Source of the DNA: Lycorma delicatula
Lineage: Eukaryota > Arthropoda > Insecta > Hemiptera > Fulgoridae
NCBI RefSeq assembly: GCF_047948215.1
Contig: NC_134460.1
Location: forward strand, 128,572,324 to 128,636,323
DNA length: 64,000 nt
Direction of reading: 5' to 3'
Numbering within the stretch: the stretch's first letter is position 1; the number at the start of each line of letters is the position of its first letter. A program made the position numbers and the translations under genes. This document shows, in pieces, positions 1-11,559 of the stretch. The notes under the pieces were generated by a model that saw nothing but the letters and a program-made list of their open reading frames with translations, was not told where the DNA came from and did no database searches.

Positions 1-815
1 ATGGTTAATATGGAACTGTCTATAAATATTGATATTTAACATGATTATGAAATACATTGAATCAAAATTATCAAGGAATTATTATTCTAATTCTTTAATT
101 TTATTATAATTTCCTCCTCATAAATTATTTAAATTATACTATACAACTGGGAATTATTGCATCTAAAAAATCTGATAATGTAATATTTTTTGCCTCTTGG
201 ATAAAACAGTAAACTAATCCTATAATTTTATGGTTCCACACAACAGCTAATCTCAAAAGTGTCCTGAAAATTAGTTGAGTGAGAAAAGGATATAATGCAG
301 ACTGTCTGAACTACATTTAATAAATGTATATTAATATCTAATTAATATACTGTCAATGTTCAAGCTCAAAGTAGTCAGAAAAAATGCAATGTTTCAATGA
401 TGTAGTAGAGGATTGCATTTGTATTAATATTTTACGAGAGCTGTCTTACAGAACTACCTACTACTGTAAGACTTGACTGAAATTCACTGTTATATATGCT
501 GTTAATCAAAATTTGACTAATATTTATAAGTAGTATTAGGACTGGCAGTAGTCATATACTTGTATACTAAACCTATGGCAGTACTTGTAAATTATTTTAT
601 CCATATTAAGAACCTTATGTATAATATAAATCTGAATTTAATGTACATTAGAAATAGTGGGTGTCTGAGAATTATCTGAATAACTCTGGTATTGATTAAA
701 CAATTTATTTATTAAGATACAAAAAAACAGGCTGCATGAATTTAGAAACATTAAAACTGCAAGTTTTTTTTACCAGTAATCAAATACATTAAATGTGTGC
801 TGCATTAGTATTCAC
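1..815. other. intron/intergenic DNA without recognisable gene
   Basis: AT-rich sequence with stop codons in all frames. I looked for an upstream ABCG exon (membrane segments preceding the GAVVGP motif) on the + strand and did not see one, so the rest of that transporter probably lies to the left of the window. Confidence 0.5.
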
Positions 816-819
816 GAAA

Positions 820-1690
820 TATCCAAACGGTAATTTCATGTCACGTTCGTTGTAACATATCCACATCTATGAGTTCAAATGAGTTAACAATCCTCTCCTT
901 ATGGTCATCAATATTCATTTCATAAGTTTTTTGTACATTATCCTTGATGTAAAAATCACATGGAGTTATATCCTGTGGTTAAGGTGGCCAAGCAATCCAG
1001 TGATTTGGGAATGTGTTGTTAAGGGATTCACACATTAACAAATCCCAATGTGGCGGCACTCAGTCTCATTGGAATATGATTTCGGGTTGTAAATCTTCAA
1101 GCCGAGGATAAACAAATCTTTCTAAAAAGTCCAGATGGATGTTCGCATTAACTGCTGATTCCACAAAGAAAAATGGTCCAATCATACGATAATGAAGCAG
1201 AACACTCCAAACGGTTCAGGTTCTCTGATCCTCATATTCAAACATTTCACTTTTCCACACGTGAAATGTAGCCGTGTCAGAAAACAACTTTTTTAAGTTA
1301 ACAATTATTATTTTCAATCATTTCCACAGTAAATTCCTTTCTACCAGTATGATCTTATGGTATAATATATAGTAAGTAATATTTGTAATTTATAAGGATG
1401 CAATTTTAATCGTTTCTTCAAAACATCAAGAATGGTAGATTGTGGAAGATTTAACTTGCAGGCTGCAACTCAAGAGTTCACTTCCCCGGGTTGCGAACAA
1501 AAGACTGACAAATGATTTCAATTTTTTCATGATATTTTGAGCCTTATGTTTAACACTTGTCAGTTTCTTTAAATTTAATCATACCATGAATGAATACTTG
1601 TCTAGAGGGTGGTTATAATTTATACACAGTTATAAAATTGTGTCTGACTTTGTTTAAGTAAACCATTCTCTGCATTGTGCTTTCATGCAA
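820..1690 (-). pseudogene. Tc1/mariner-superfamily transposase relic
   Basis: Read on the minus strand, broken frames give pieces in the order of an insect DD-D transposase. First comes an N-terminal helix-turn-helix stretch (FIHGMIKFKETD near 1580). Next is a second DNA-binding helix region (STILDVLKKRLKLHPYK near 1400-1440), then the first catalytic block (VVFSDTATFHV near 1280). Then follow GPFFFVESAVNANIHLDFLE (about 1130-1190), PPHWDLLM (about 1040) and the third block PNHWIAWPP..PQDITPCDF (about 960-1010). Several stops and frameshifts interrupt it. The element lies antisense to the ABCG gene, just upstream of its last exon. It is clearly dead; the exact family within the superfamily is not resolved. 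Confidence 0.8.
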
Positions 1691-1941
1691 TTAGGTATCC
1701 AATTGCAGCGCTATCTAGTATTTGTCAAGGGAAACTTTATGAATTACCTGTTAGAGTCCAACCATTAATTAATAGGACTACTACTTTTTCCTAATAAGAC
1801 GTCAAAGCTGTTCAGATAATTCTCACACATCCAGTGCTTAAAAGGATTGTGTCCTTCAAAATATGCTTAAATATATCCATAATTTTTATATTATTTTACC
1901 AAATCAATCTATCAAATTATATAAATGTATGTTTTTCACAG

Positions 1942-2343
1942 AACGGAGCTGTAGTTGGACCATCAATAATGGCATCTATACTTATGGTGTCAATACATGG
2001 AATGGGTTATGGATTATATATAACACAATTTATGCAAAATATAATGAAACTGAGTTTTCTAAGATTTTCATTGGTTGGAATGATTACATGTTTGTACCAA
2101 AATGGAAGAGCCCCACTGGAATGTAAGGATGAAATACACCCATACTGTCACTACAAAGATCCATATATGTTAGTTCGAGATTTGGGAATGGCCAAACAAA
2201 ACATAGTAAATCAAATATTTGGTCTTATTGGATACCTGTTATTGTTTAGACTGGTTGCTTTTCTTTCACTTAGATATAACTTAACTCTAGATTTTCGCAG
2301 TCATGTGTTTGGTTATGCAAAAAAAATGTTTAAGAGAAAATAA
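1942..2343 (+). CDS. ABCG half-transporter, last coding exon (C-terminal 133 residues)
   Basis: This exon encodes the C-terminal end of a white-type ABCG half-transporter, which works at a membrane as a dimer and exports lipids, sterols or related substrates using ATP. It opens directly after a pyrimidine-rich tract ending in CAG (acceptor AG 1940-1941) in phase 0. It begins NGAVVGPSIMAS, matching the family's G-A-V-x-G-P motif in the penultimate membrane segments. An extracellular loop follows with paired cysteines (PLECKDEIHPYCHYKDP), typical of ABCG1/ABCG4-like proteins. The last hydrophobic segment (NIVNQIFGLIGYLLLFRLVAFLSL) precedes a basic tail ending FKRK. The ATP-binding domain and earlier membrane segments are not in the window. 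An ATG at 1863 or another upstream start is unlikely, because the sequence before 1942 has no family similarity. Which ABCG paralogue this is cannot be told from this exon alone. Confidence 0.85.
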   Translation, partial: NGAVVGPSIMASILMVSIHGMGYGLYITQFMQNIMKLSFLRFSLVGMITCLYQNGRAPLECKDEIHPYCHYKDPYMLVRDLGMAKQNIVNQIFGLIGYLLLFRLVAFLSLRYNLTLDFRSHVFGYAKKMFKRK

Positions 2344-2454
2344 AATATCATATACACTGTGTACCTGAAGACTCAATTTTTATACATATATTTTGTCTTA
2401 TTCACAAGACATAGCACGTAAATTAAGGAATTATAAATACTTTTTATAATTATT

Positions 2455-2460
2455 AATAAA
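2455..2460 (+). terminator. candidate polyadenylation signal of the ABCG gene
   Basis: An AATAAA hexamer lies 112 bases after the ABCG stop codon in AT-rich 3'UTR-like sequence. It is the first canonical hexamer downstream. AT-rich DNA produces this motif by chance, so the call is tentative. Confidence 0.4.
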
Positions 2461-3530
2461 TTATTTAACTATTTAAAATAATGTAATTTATTTCTTATAT
2501 CCCATCCTTCATTCCTTTCTAGTTACCGTGCAATTGTTTCTTCTACCTATCCACATTAGGTTATCCAACCAGTTGGTGTATCTGTTCCACTCTATAAATT
2601 CCTCAGTTTGTTTTTCAACATATTGTTCTCATATTATTCTAAATAAAATGAAAACAATACCCTTGATAATTTTTCTACCTTATTTTTAATTTCAGCTTCC
2701 AAGCTGTTAACAAAGTTAGATTCTGTGATCCAGTGTTTATAAAATTTCATTTCTATGCTTTATTAAAAAATTCAATCTTGTGTTGCAGAAAATAATTTTA
2801 ATCTTATTCAGAGTGCTATTAAAGGCTAAAATCAAGTTTCTTGTTCTTTCAGGAAGCACCTATTTTTGTTTAAAGAGATTAGATTAAGGAAGGATCTTTG
2901 TAAGTTTAGGGCAATAAGGTAACTAGATCAATGAATTGTGTCTTAATTTGGCCAGCTTGGATGGTAAGTTGTATATGGACATACCCTTCCTTCAAACCCC
3001 TTGAGAGCCGTTTTCCTTCACAAGGGTCCATACAATTTAAGAAAAAAAAAACTGACTTCAAAAATCAGGAAAAATGCTAGTAAACACAATTTTTGTAACA
3101 GCTTTGTATTTTTAAAAATTCAATAGTTTCTTAATGAAACATTTTATAAAATTTTTAACAATTTCTAAAAATCTTGATTTCTGAATAATAGTGCAGTTAT
3201 ATAGTAGCAATAAATGTTCAGGATCTAAACAGCATACAAAATAGTAAACAGATTAATATGAAAGTAGTTGTAATTCAACAAATCAATGTGATAATGGTAT
3301 GGTATAATGGGTAAAAACTCATCAAACTTTTTGCCAAAAGTACTGACTGAGAATACACACAACTATGAGAAGTGGAACAAAAAATAAGTTACACCCTTGT
3401 CGTGTTCTTGTATTGAAAGGTTTATATTAATGTCTTGTGATGGCAGCAGTGGTTGTGTTTCTTCACGCTCCTCCAGAAGCAATTCTGTACGACATTCATA
3501 CATGTGTAGTGTCGTTGTCAATATGGAGTG
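2461..3530. other. intergenic DNA, nothing recognised
   Basis: No coding similarity on either strand. The right part (about 3360-3530) may be the 5' untranslated end of the following mariner relic, but I could not identify its terminal inverted repeat. Confidence 0.4.
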
Positions 3531-3539
3531 TCCTCTAGG

Positions 3540-4518
3540 TTTCATCCAGCATAGAAGTGCATTCAGTAGTCCAATTTTTGCAGGCAAAAAATTACAATTG
3601 TGAAATTCATCGCCAAATTGTTGAGAATGTAATGTCAAGCCCCATGATCACAAAATGGTTCCAAATGTTCAGAAACAGAAGAACAAATGTGAGTGACACA
3701 TACGATGGGAGCCCAGCACGGAGCATGCTGAGTGTCCTTCAACTGCAAACATGACAGATAACATGAATGAAATGATCTTGAGTAACCGGCGCATTAAATT
3801 TAGAGAGATTGCAAGTGAACTTAAAATCAGTTATGGTAGTGTTTGCAATTTTTCATGATCAGCTTGGTTACTGTAAGATGTGTGCCATATATCTGTTGAC
3901 TGACAACCACCAACATCAATGTTTTGCATCTGTTCTTTCTTTTCTTCAACATATTCTGGGATTGGTCCACAGTTTTTGAAACAAATCATCACAGGGAATG
4001 AGAGCTGGGTGCTTTATTACACTCCCGATACTTAACGAGCATCACATGAATGGAGACATAAAAATTTACCACAGCCAAAAAAAAGTGAAAACATCCCCAC
4101 ATGTTCGAACGGTTATGCTGATAGTCTTTTTCGATTCTAAGGGAGTTGTTTACAATGAATTTATGCCCCAAGGAACAACAATCAATGCTAAATCTAACTG
4201 TGAGACTAAAAAAAATTGTGTAAAGCCATTAAAGATTGAAGACTGAGAGATGAGGTTGTTTTTCTTCACAATGCTACCCCTCATTCAGCTCATGTGGCAA
4301 AGGAGTTACTGCAAAAATTCAAGTCGCAAGTGTGGTCTCACCTGCCTTACAGCTGTGACCTAGCACCCTGCGACTACCACCTCTTTGGTTCTCTCCAGCA
4401 AGACCTGGGAGGGGGGCTTTTTGCTAATGATGATGAACTTAAGAAAGTGGTCCTTAAATGGTTGAAGGAAATAGGACAAAATTCTTATGAGAGTGAAATT
4501 GAAAACTTGTCAAAATAA
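3540..4518 (+). pseudogene. mariner transposase relic, near full length
   Basis: Pieces in several frames follow mariner order. The N-terminal helix-turn-helix (VVQFLQAKNYNCEIHRQI, about 3562-3615) comes first, then MITKWFQMFRNRRTNV. Next are the linker (HDQLGYCKMCA, about 3857) and KKVKTSPHVRTVMLIVFFDS (about 4080). EFMPQGTTINA and the C-terminal block LAPCDYHLFGSLQQDLGG with DDELKKVVLKWL (4360-4470) complete it. The third catalytic Asp (CDYHLF) is kept. The first motif reads GNESW near 3996, with Asn where Asp belongs, and the second reads LHNATPH with the Asp lost. With frameshifts at about 3770, 3860, 4010 and 4250, this copy is inactive. Confidence 0.88.
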
Positions 4519-4900
4519 AGAGAAAATACAAAATAAGTCTATTAGATCACATGTCCTCCCAAAATTTAAAAGTTATAAATCAATCTTCACTAATTAATAG
4601 CTTCAGGTTAATGAGCCAACATGGCATTCTTCCATGCTGCTCGATGTTCATAAGTTTGTGAAACTTGCTTAATTACAATACAGTTCATCATTGATAAATC
4701 ATCACATTTTCTTTTTCTTTTCTGTTGCCGCAGAGTATATTTATTTTCATGTAAATCTAACGCGTAAGTTAGAAGAGAGGAACAGCTATTCCCATAAATG
4801 ACCAATTATAACATCACTCCAACAAGTGTTTATTGTTTGAAATATATAAAAATGCAGTGTCAGTTGCAATGTAAATATTAAGTGTGATAATAGTTTAAAT

Positions 4901-4965
4901 CTGTGGTTTCCAAAGTGTGCCGTGGCACATTGGTGAAACATGAGTTTCTTTCAGGGGCGTCACAC
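4901..4965 (+). repeat. possible hAT-like element end
   Basis: CTGTGGTTTCCAAAGTGTGC followed by CGTGGCACATTGGTG resembles the terminal sequence common in hAT-family elements (CAGTGGTTCCCAAA-type start with a TGCCG/GGCAC core). I found no matching opposite end or 8-bp target duplication, so this may be a worn fragment or chance. Confidence 0.3.
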
Positions 4966-5568
4966 AATTTTACTTCCAATATCAATTCAATGTAATAGGA
5001 CACAAATTCTTGCGGAGCTGGGGCAACCATTAAGTTACTGTTTGTGGAAGTCTCTATAAATGCTAACTAGATGATGCAATACTATCAATTGTCTCAGTAC
5101 TTCCTCCTATTATCTATTACTTTGCGTTTACATAAATAAATGCTTGTATTAAATTAGTATTTGGAGCTTTTGAAGTATTACTGAACAGTGTTGTGATTAA
5201 GTCAAATGAAGTTTTCAAAGTATTTTTTCTAATATGCATTTCTAAAAATGGATTGGTCTTTACTAACAACAATAAGTGTTGTAAAAGTTAAAATAAAGAA
5301 GGCATGTAAACAACCAGTGGAGAGTGTAGAAGTTAAAAATCAGGAATGATGAGGAATTATGAAGATGGACAATCATTGGATGGCCTTGGATTATATACAC
5401 TCAGCGCCCTGACATCATATAGAATGTTCTCAGAAAAAATTATTTAATAATAAATTTGTAACAACTGCTATTCAAAATAGGAGCTATATAAGTATGTGGT
5501 CTCCTATCAGGTTTACACTTTACTAAGTGGTCTACCACAGTAGGTAACCTATTGTGACAAGGTTAACA

Positions 5569-5641
5569 AGCATTAGGTTATGTTGACGACCTAATGATTC
5601 CATGTACTTAACTTAGTACAATATCTTCATAACCTAATGCT
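5569..5641. repeat. 14-bp perfect inverted repeat with 45-nt spacer
   Basis: AGCATTAGGTTATG at 5569-5582 is perfectly complementary to CATAACCTAATGCT at 5628-5641. Weaker pairing continues outward (GTTAAC-type flanks). A further CCTAATG lies inside the spacer. It could be a small MITE or the core of a larger foldback element. Confidence 0.6.
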
Positions 5642-8088
5642 CGCTGTTTAACTAACATTAAATATACAAATTATGTACGGCTCAAATTATATGCCTGGCA
5701 GGAATGTAAAGCTTTCAAACTTTTTGGTTTCATTTTTTTTTATATCACAATGGTATATCACATACTAAAGTAGCAGCTCAAAATATTTAACATAAATTTG
5801 CATAGCCATTATTGCTCTGGTCAAACAAAAATATGCAGTCCAGTTATCTAATTCAAAACTAGACAAACAATTAGATAAGACAGAATGTTTATTCATTTAT
5901 CTATGAAATTAAATAATAAAATTATGACACCAAATGTTTCATTTGCATGCTAGTAGAATCAGTCAATGAAAAATAATATTATTTTGATTATGAAAGACAT
6001 AATATTACAATTAGAAAGAGTTAACAAAAAATAATTAAGATAAAATAAACATTTTTTTGGGGGTCTCTACAGGAATCAAAATCCTGTTACATACAATATC
6101 TACACAGATTTCATCATTGTTGCTAAATACCATACACATAATTGTAAAGATTGGTAACAATAAAAATTTTTTAATGTTTTTCCTAGTGCAACAACTCATA
6201 TTTAAGTACATTCAACAAATGGGGTATGTGAATCATACTCTACTTAAAGGAAACAGCGTGTTAAAAATCAATACGTTAATGTTACGTAACATTATTTATT
6301 TTAGTATCTGAAATGGAACTTCCTAACTGATTTTCATGTAATTACAACTACCCTCTGGTAAACCTCAAATTTCAGTTCAATAATAATCCACCAGCATTCA
6401 ATTTTTCTTTAATAATTCTCCATAAATATAAAATTGTAATGGAAATGCTAATTATTTGCTTCTCAAAGATTTTCAGGGAAGAAATCTTCACAACATGAAT
6501 CCGTTTGCAGGAACATATTAAAACTCATCTCTCAATGAACTAATTTAAGTTTATCTAATAAACTGAATGTTTTTCTTACACTAATTTCACTTTTAGTGGA
6601 TAAAAATCCTTTGTAATTGTTTCCTTTACACTTAATGCTGTACAGATATGGTAAATTTTCAGAAACTGGTATTTTCCAAGACTGCAAGGTAAGAGATGTA
6701 CCTTGCCGATTTGCAGATGGCATAAAAATACTTAGTACATCAATAATTCTTGTTAATGCCAGATGCTAACTAAACAGAAATTATTATTTTGCTTCATGCC
6801 AAACCCAAAGGGATACCAATTGGGAAACTTATGCATGCACCTTTTAACCTTCCTCTTAAAATTTCATGTTTTGTGGATATTTTATAGTGTCAGTGTTTTA
6901 TCTAGAACTACTTACTACCACTATTTTACAAAATTTAGTTGATAAACTTTGTCAATTAAAAATTAATGTTTTTTTATTGGGTGATATTGTAAGAACTAAC
7001 ATAACTTAAAACAAAAACTAACTACACCATGCATACACTAATAAAATATCACTTAATTGTTTTATTACAGCTAAATAAAAACACACAAATTGAATTTATG
7101 TGTGCATGTTAAGAAAAAAAAAATGTTTTCCTGTAGTAAAATTTGATCTAGGAAAAAGCTTGAATTTTTATCATGTTATTCCCATGCTGAATTATAAATG
7201 GGTAATAAACGATTTACTAATATAATACTGAATACATTTTTTTAAATTGTGCTAATTACAAATATATGTAATGGGATGAACTATTACAGTTACAGCAATA
7301 CATTCAGTGTTTGATGTTTTAAAGGGTGTTTCTTAGAAAAACTATCAAGCTTAACCAATGTAAGAAATTTTCAGTTTACTGCTTAATATCTAAGTTTTAA
7401 TTTTATTTGAATGGAAATTTTACACATAATTGAGAATTATTTACCACAACATATTGAATATATTGTTTATACAAAAAATACTTAAGTAAGATTGGTATTA
7501 GAGTAAAGATTATGTATGTGGTTTAACATAAATATAAGCAAACACAAATTTGGAGTTAAAATTACCTATTCTTAAAAAAAAATTTTTTTGAAGTGTTACT
7601 TTATAGAATTCTAATGTTTATTAAACAGATTTTATTCTCCGTTGATGGTAGTAAACATTATTTTTCAATAGAGTAAAAATAATAAAATCATAAGTTACAC
7701 AATTCTGTCCTTGGGCAGAATATGAATAAAGTATAGCCATTTTGGTCATACTTTTACCAAAATGAAAACTTTAAATGGGGTAAATGTAAAAGAAATATAG
7801 CAGTAAAAGCAATGTAAGCAAACTGGTTACATGATTACACTGATACATAGTTTTTATTTCTTAACATGCGATACATGATTTTAATTTTTTTTTATGCTGA
7901 AAACAAATATGAACTCTATCACCCACCATGAATAGTTAGCATTTTAAGCTCCTATATTGAATTTTGTTAGCTTTTTTTTTTTATTGTTTAACTTTGTAAG
8001 CTATAAATAAAAAATACTAGACAAAGAATTAATACTTAGCATAATCACATATTATGACAGCATATCTAATACTGAAGAGTGAGCCTTC

Positions 8089-9835
8089 ATGGACAAGTTA
8101 ATCATGTGTGGAGGTCAAAACATGTTGTTTGTATTAAGCACTGAATTTAGGAATGAATTAATTTTGTTCAGTCTTATTGCCGTCATAAATTTGTTAACAG
8201 CGCAGTGTCATAATGCCTTTTGTTATGCATGTGGTGAGTTTTCCAATATTCAGTTAGAACATACCTTTAATTAAAAAAGCATATCATTTGTACTTTCAGT
8301 GTAAAATTGGTGATCAGGATAGGATAAGATGTGGGCTCCTCATATAGTATGCACTAATTTTTCCATCTATTTAAGAGGATGGCTGAAAGGTACACAGAAG
8401 GCTTTGCCATTTGGTGTACCTATGGTTTGGCTTGAACCAAAGGATTATGTAACATACTGTTACTTTTGTTTAAAAAGTGTGTCTGCAATATCTAAAAAAA
8501 ATCTAAACATACTTTAAAATATCCTTCATTGCAATTTGCAATCAGGCCTGTACCTCAGAATGAAATTATTCCAGTTCTTGAGCCACCTGTCCTGTGAATA
8601 TATGTTTTGAAAGCAGCGATTAACAATCAAGCAGTACTGAAAAAGACAGCAATGATTTTGATTGTTGAATTATCTTCCAATAAGCCACATTTTATATCAC
8701 AAGGTGAATTAAATGACTTGTTTAGGGATTTAAATTTACCAAAAACTGAAGGTGAACTGTCAGGATCAAAACTGCAAGGTTGGAATTTATTTCAAAAAAA
8801 TTTCTCAGTACTTTATTGATGAAAATTATCTGGTTTATTGCACAAATATCAATGAGCTTATGTTGCACTTAGGAAAAGTTCATAAACCTGAGGACTGGTG
8901 CCTTTTCATAGTTTTGTTCAAGTATAGTTTAAAAGTGGTTCTACTACAACAGTAACGAATATCCTTCGATACAAATCGCTTATGGTATTAATTTGAAAGA
9001 GGCATATGATGTAATGAAAGACATTCTTGAAAAAATAAATTATACAAAATATAGCTGGAACATATGTGGTGATTTGAAAGTTATAGCCTTTTTGTTTGGC
9101 TACGCTAAGTACATGTGTTTTCTTTGCGAATGGGACAACCGAGCTCGGGATAAACATTATGTTTCCAAAGAATGGAAGAAACGAAACAACTTAATTCCAC
9201 ATAGGAAAAATATAATTCACGAGTCCTTAGTTGAACCCAAAAAAATACTTAAGCCCTCTCCAAATCAAGCTAGGACTAATGAAAAATTTTGTATAAGCAA
9301 TGAAGAAATATAGTTCTGGATTTTTGTAAATCAGGCAGAAATTTCTGAATGTAAGTGAAGGAAAAATGAAAGAAGGAATATTTGTTGGTCCTCAAATACA
9401 AAGTAGAGTTGGTCAACGATGTAATCAGACAATTATATTGTTAATCAACTCCTTACTTCATACAGACCTATGAGATGTAATATCTTTAAAAATACAATTT
9501 TTTTTCAATAATATCTGGATTTTTCCCGGGCAAGACACAAGTGATGAACATAGTGAACATTTCCACCAATACATTTCAGTGATGGAAAGCTGCTATATAG
9601 GGAAATTAAATACTTGCATGCTAGATGATAACTGCTGGACATTAATTCAGGATGTGCCTGAGGCTGTTTATAAAAGAAAAGCATCAGCAAAATTATTCAA
9701 ACACAGGTATGGCCATGCAAAATTTCTCCCTCAAGTTTTTTTGCAGTGCAATTTATTTAAAACTAAGAGCGATAGAAAAATTGTATTTACAATCTGTAAT
9801 GTACGCAAAAAAACAATTTAAGAAATGGTATCACA
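8089..9835 (+). pseudogene. degenerate copy of a repeat-associated uncharacterised insect protein family
   Basis: I recognise this from uncharacterised predicted proteins found in many copies in insect genomes; its function is unknown. The order on the + strand is: a Cys-containing N-terminal stretch (AFCYACGEF, about 8215), KIGDQDR (about 8308) and the block LRGWLKGTQKALPFGVPMVW with EPKD and CYFC (8365-8470). Then come IRPVP (about 8545), LNDLFRDLNLPKTEGELSGS (about 8708), PEDWCLF (about 8890) and SWNICGDLKVIAFLFGYAK (9051-9110). These are followed by CFLCEWDNRARDKHYVSKEW (9115-9175), MKEGIFVGPQI (about 9367), DTSDEHSEHFHQYISVME (about 9535-9590) and CWTLIQDVPEAVYKRK (9632-9680). At least six frame changes or stops make it a pseudogene. 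The paired Cys motifs (CxxC, CxLCEW) suggest metal-binding knuckles. A transposon origin is plausible but I see no transposase or reverse-transcriptase catalytic motif. Confidence 0.75.
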
Positions 9836-9844
9836 CTTAGAGAA

Positions 9845-10930
9845 ACATTAAATAATTTTTTTTTGTGCTATAAACAGAGGCTAGTTAACTTAGTTATCTT
9901 TGTTTTTGTAAGCAAATTATGAATGGAACCAAAAGCAAAAAAAAAAAAAAAAAATCACATTAACACGTTCTGTATGGTTGTTTGATATTAACAGAATTAA
10001 TTGTCTAATTCTGGAGTAAACTAATCTTATCCTTGGAGCAAAGAGGTAAGCTGTTACAAAACGACAGCTCTTGTCCCTGTGGTCAAGAACACACAGTTTT
10101 ACAGAGTGCTCTATTGGCGTCCACATCAATCTTTTGTAGCTACATAGTTTACTATACTATACTATGCTGTGCTGTACACTACATGAAGTACTTATTTATC
10201 TTGCCCATTCTTGACTCCGCAACAAGAACCATGGTTAGAGTAAATATAACTTTTTTGAAATTTTTTACAAAAAAAAATTATGACATTATACAATACTTTT
10301 TATCAATAAACAAAAAATCACACACACACTTTTATTAAGAATAAACCAGTAAATACATTTAAAAATCAAATTAGAAAATTTCAATAATAAATCAAATTAT
10401 TTTGTTATCCATAGAAACAATTTCAGAAAACCTAAAAGATTTTTAAACTAATTTTTCTAAGCTTAAAACATATAAAATGTAAACTTTTACTTTGATATTT
10501 TTTATATATTATAAAACAAACTTTAAATATATTTTATAAAAAACAACTTTTTGGAAAAGTTATTCTAATAAACAATTATATCATATATATGAAACTGTGT
10601 AGCACTAAAATATATTTGTAGATTATTTGTTCGGGCATCAACATTAAGAGATTAACTAAAAAAAAATACAAAAAATAGGAATTTTTGCAATGTGTTAAAA
10701 AACTGTCACAAACCAAAATCATTATTACACAATTTTCATTAAAATAAGTAGGCCTACGTCATTTATTACAAAATCAAAATATATTACTATAATAAAGCAT
10801 CAAAAATGAATTTAATTTGTAAAACAATATTATTTTTAAAAAAGTACCTAAAATTGAGAAAAAATTCAAAGTTTAAATTGATCTATAAAATTTATACTTT
10901 TTTATAAAATTATTATACATTATGAAATAA
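9845..10930. other. intergenic AT-rich DNA next to a piggyBac relic
   Basis: No gene. A poly-A run lies near 9938-9954. A TTAA followed by CACGTTCTGTATGG at 9960 could mark the left end of the piggyBac copy whose C-terminus is at 10936, but the other end was not found. Confidence 0.35.
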
Positions 10931-10935
10931 ATTTA

Positions 10936-11559
10936 AATGATAGTCATTGACACTCCAAGCACAGTCCGGGGTTTCACATTCACCACAGTAACTTATTACT
11001 AATCTTTGAGTAATAAGTGCTTTTTTTTATCAGCCTCTTTGCTGCCCATATTTTATGTAATTTTAAATAACACAGATTTTCCACTTTTTTCTTGCGGTGC
11101 CTTCAGGTCTGACGTCTTGGAGGAGTAGGTTGTTCTCCTGCAAGAAGGCTTGTCATAAGTAGAGTGTTTTTGTAGATCAACACAAAGCATTGACAACAGC
11201 AGTTCCACATAATACTTCAAACATTACTTTTCGATACCACTTATTTGATTTCCTTAAAACTGAATAATACATGAACATTTGATCACAGAGATCTATCCCT
11301 TTTTTGGCTACATTATAATCTTAAAACAATGAGGTTTTTTGATCACTTCATTATTTCTATTAATTTTACCACTTGTTTTAGTGTTGCGTCGTGTTTGGGA
11401 TCAGTTGTCAGCATTCATAACCTGATGTTTATCCATCCACTTCATATAAGTTTTATTTTACCTTACTGAAGACCAAATATAATTCTGATCATAATCACTA
11501 CTAAATGGTTCACTTTCACAGTCAGGTTGCATCTAAGCTAATGCAACTTCTTTCCTCAT
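10936..11559 (-). pseudogene. piggyBac transposase relic with internal deletion
   Basis: Minus-strand reading from 11559 gives an acidic N-terminus (SEPFSSDYDQNYIWSS, about 11475-11520) typical of piggyBac transposases. It then jumps almost directly to the C-terminal third: KKPHCFKDYNVAKKGIDLCD (about 11280-11340), SNKWYRKVMFEVLCGTAVVN (about 11190-11250), and a Cys-rich tail ending YCGECETPDCAWSVNDYH (10936-10990). The middle, which carries the first catalytic Asp residues, is missing. Stops are present. The C-terminal CxxC...H arrangement fits the cross-brace zinc domain that binds the element's ends in this family. Confidence 0.8.

Larger units (their letters stand above)
4519..8085. other. 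intergenic DNA, mostly unassigned
   Basis: About 3.5 kb of AT-rich sequence with only short open frames and no family similarity that I recognise. Two local items are listed separately: a possible hAT-like terminal sequence near 4901 and a stem-loop near 5569-5641. Confidence 0.45.

Noticed and set aside
1700..1790. Short frame YPIAALSSICQGKLYELPV after an ATTAG, possible penultimate ABCG exon
   Set aside because: It does not match the ABCG sequence expected before the GAVVGP exon. It lies at the edge of the antisense transposon and more likely belongs to that element's terminal region.
4608..4805. Minus-strand frame with a basic KRKRKCDD stretch
   Set aside because: Short, without context or similarity; likely chance.
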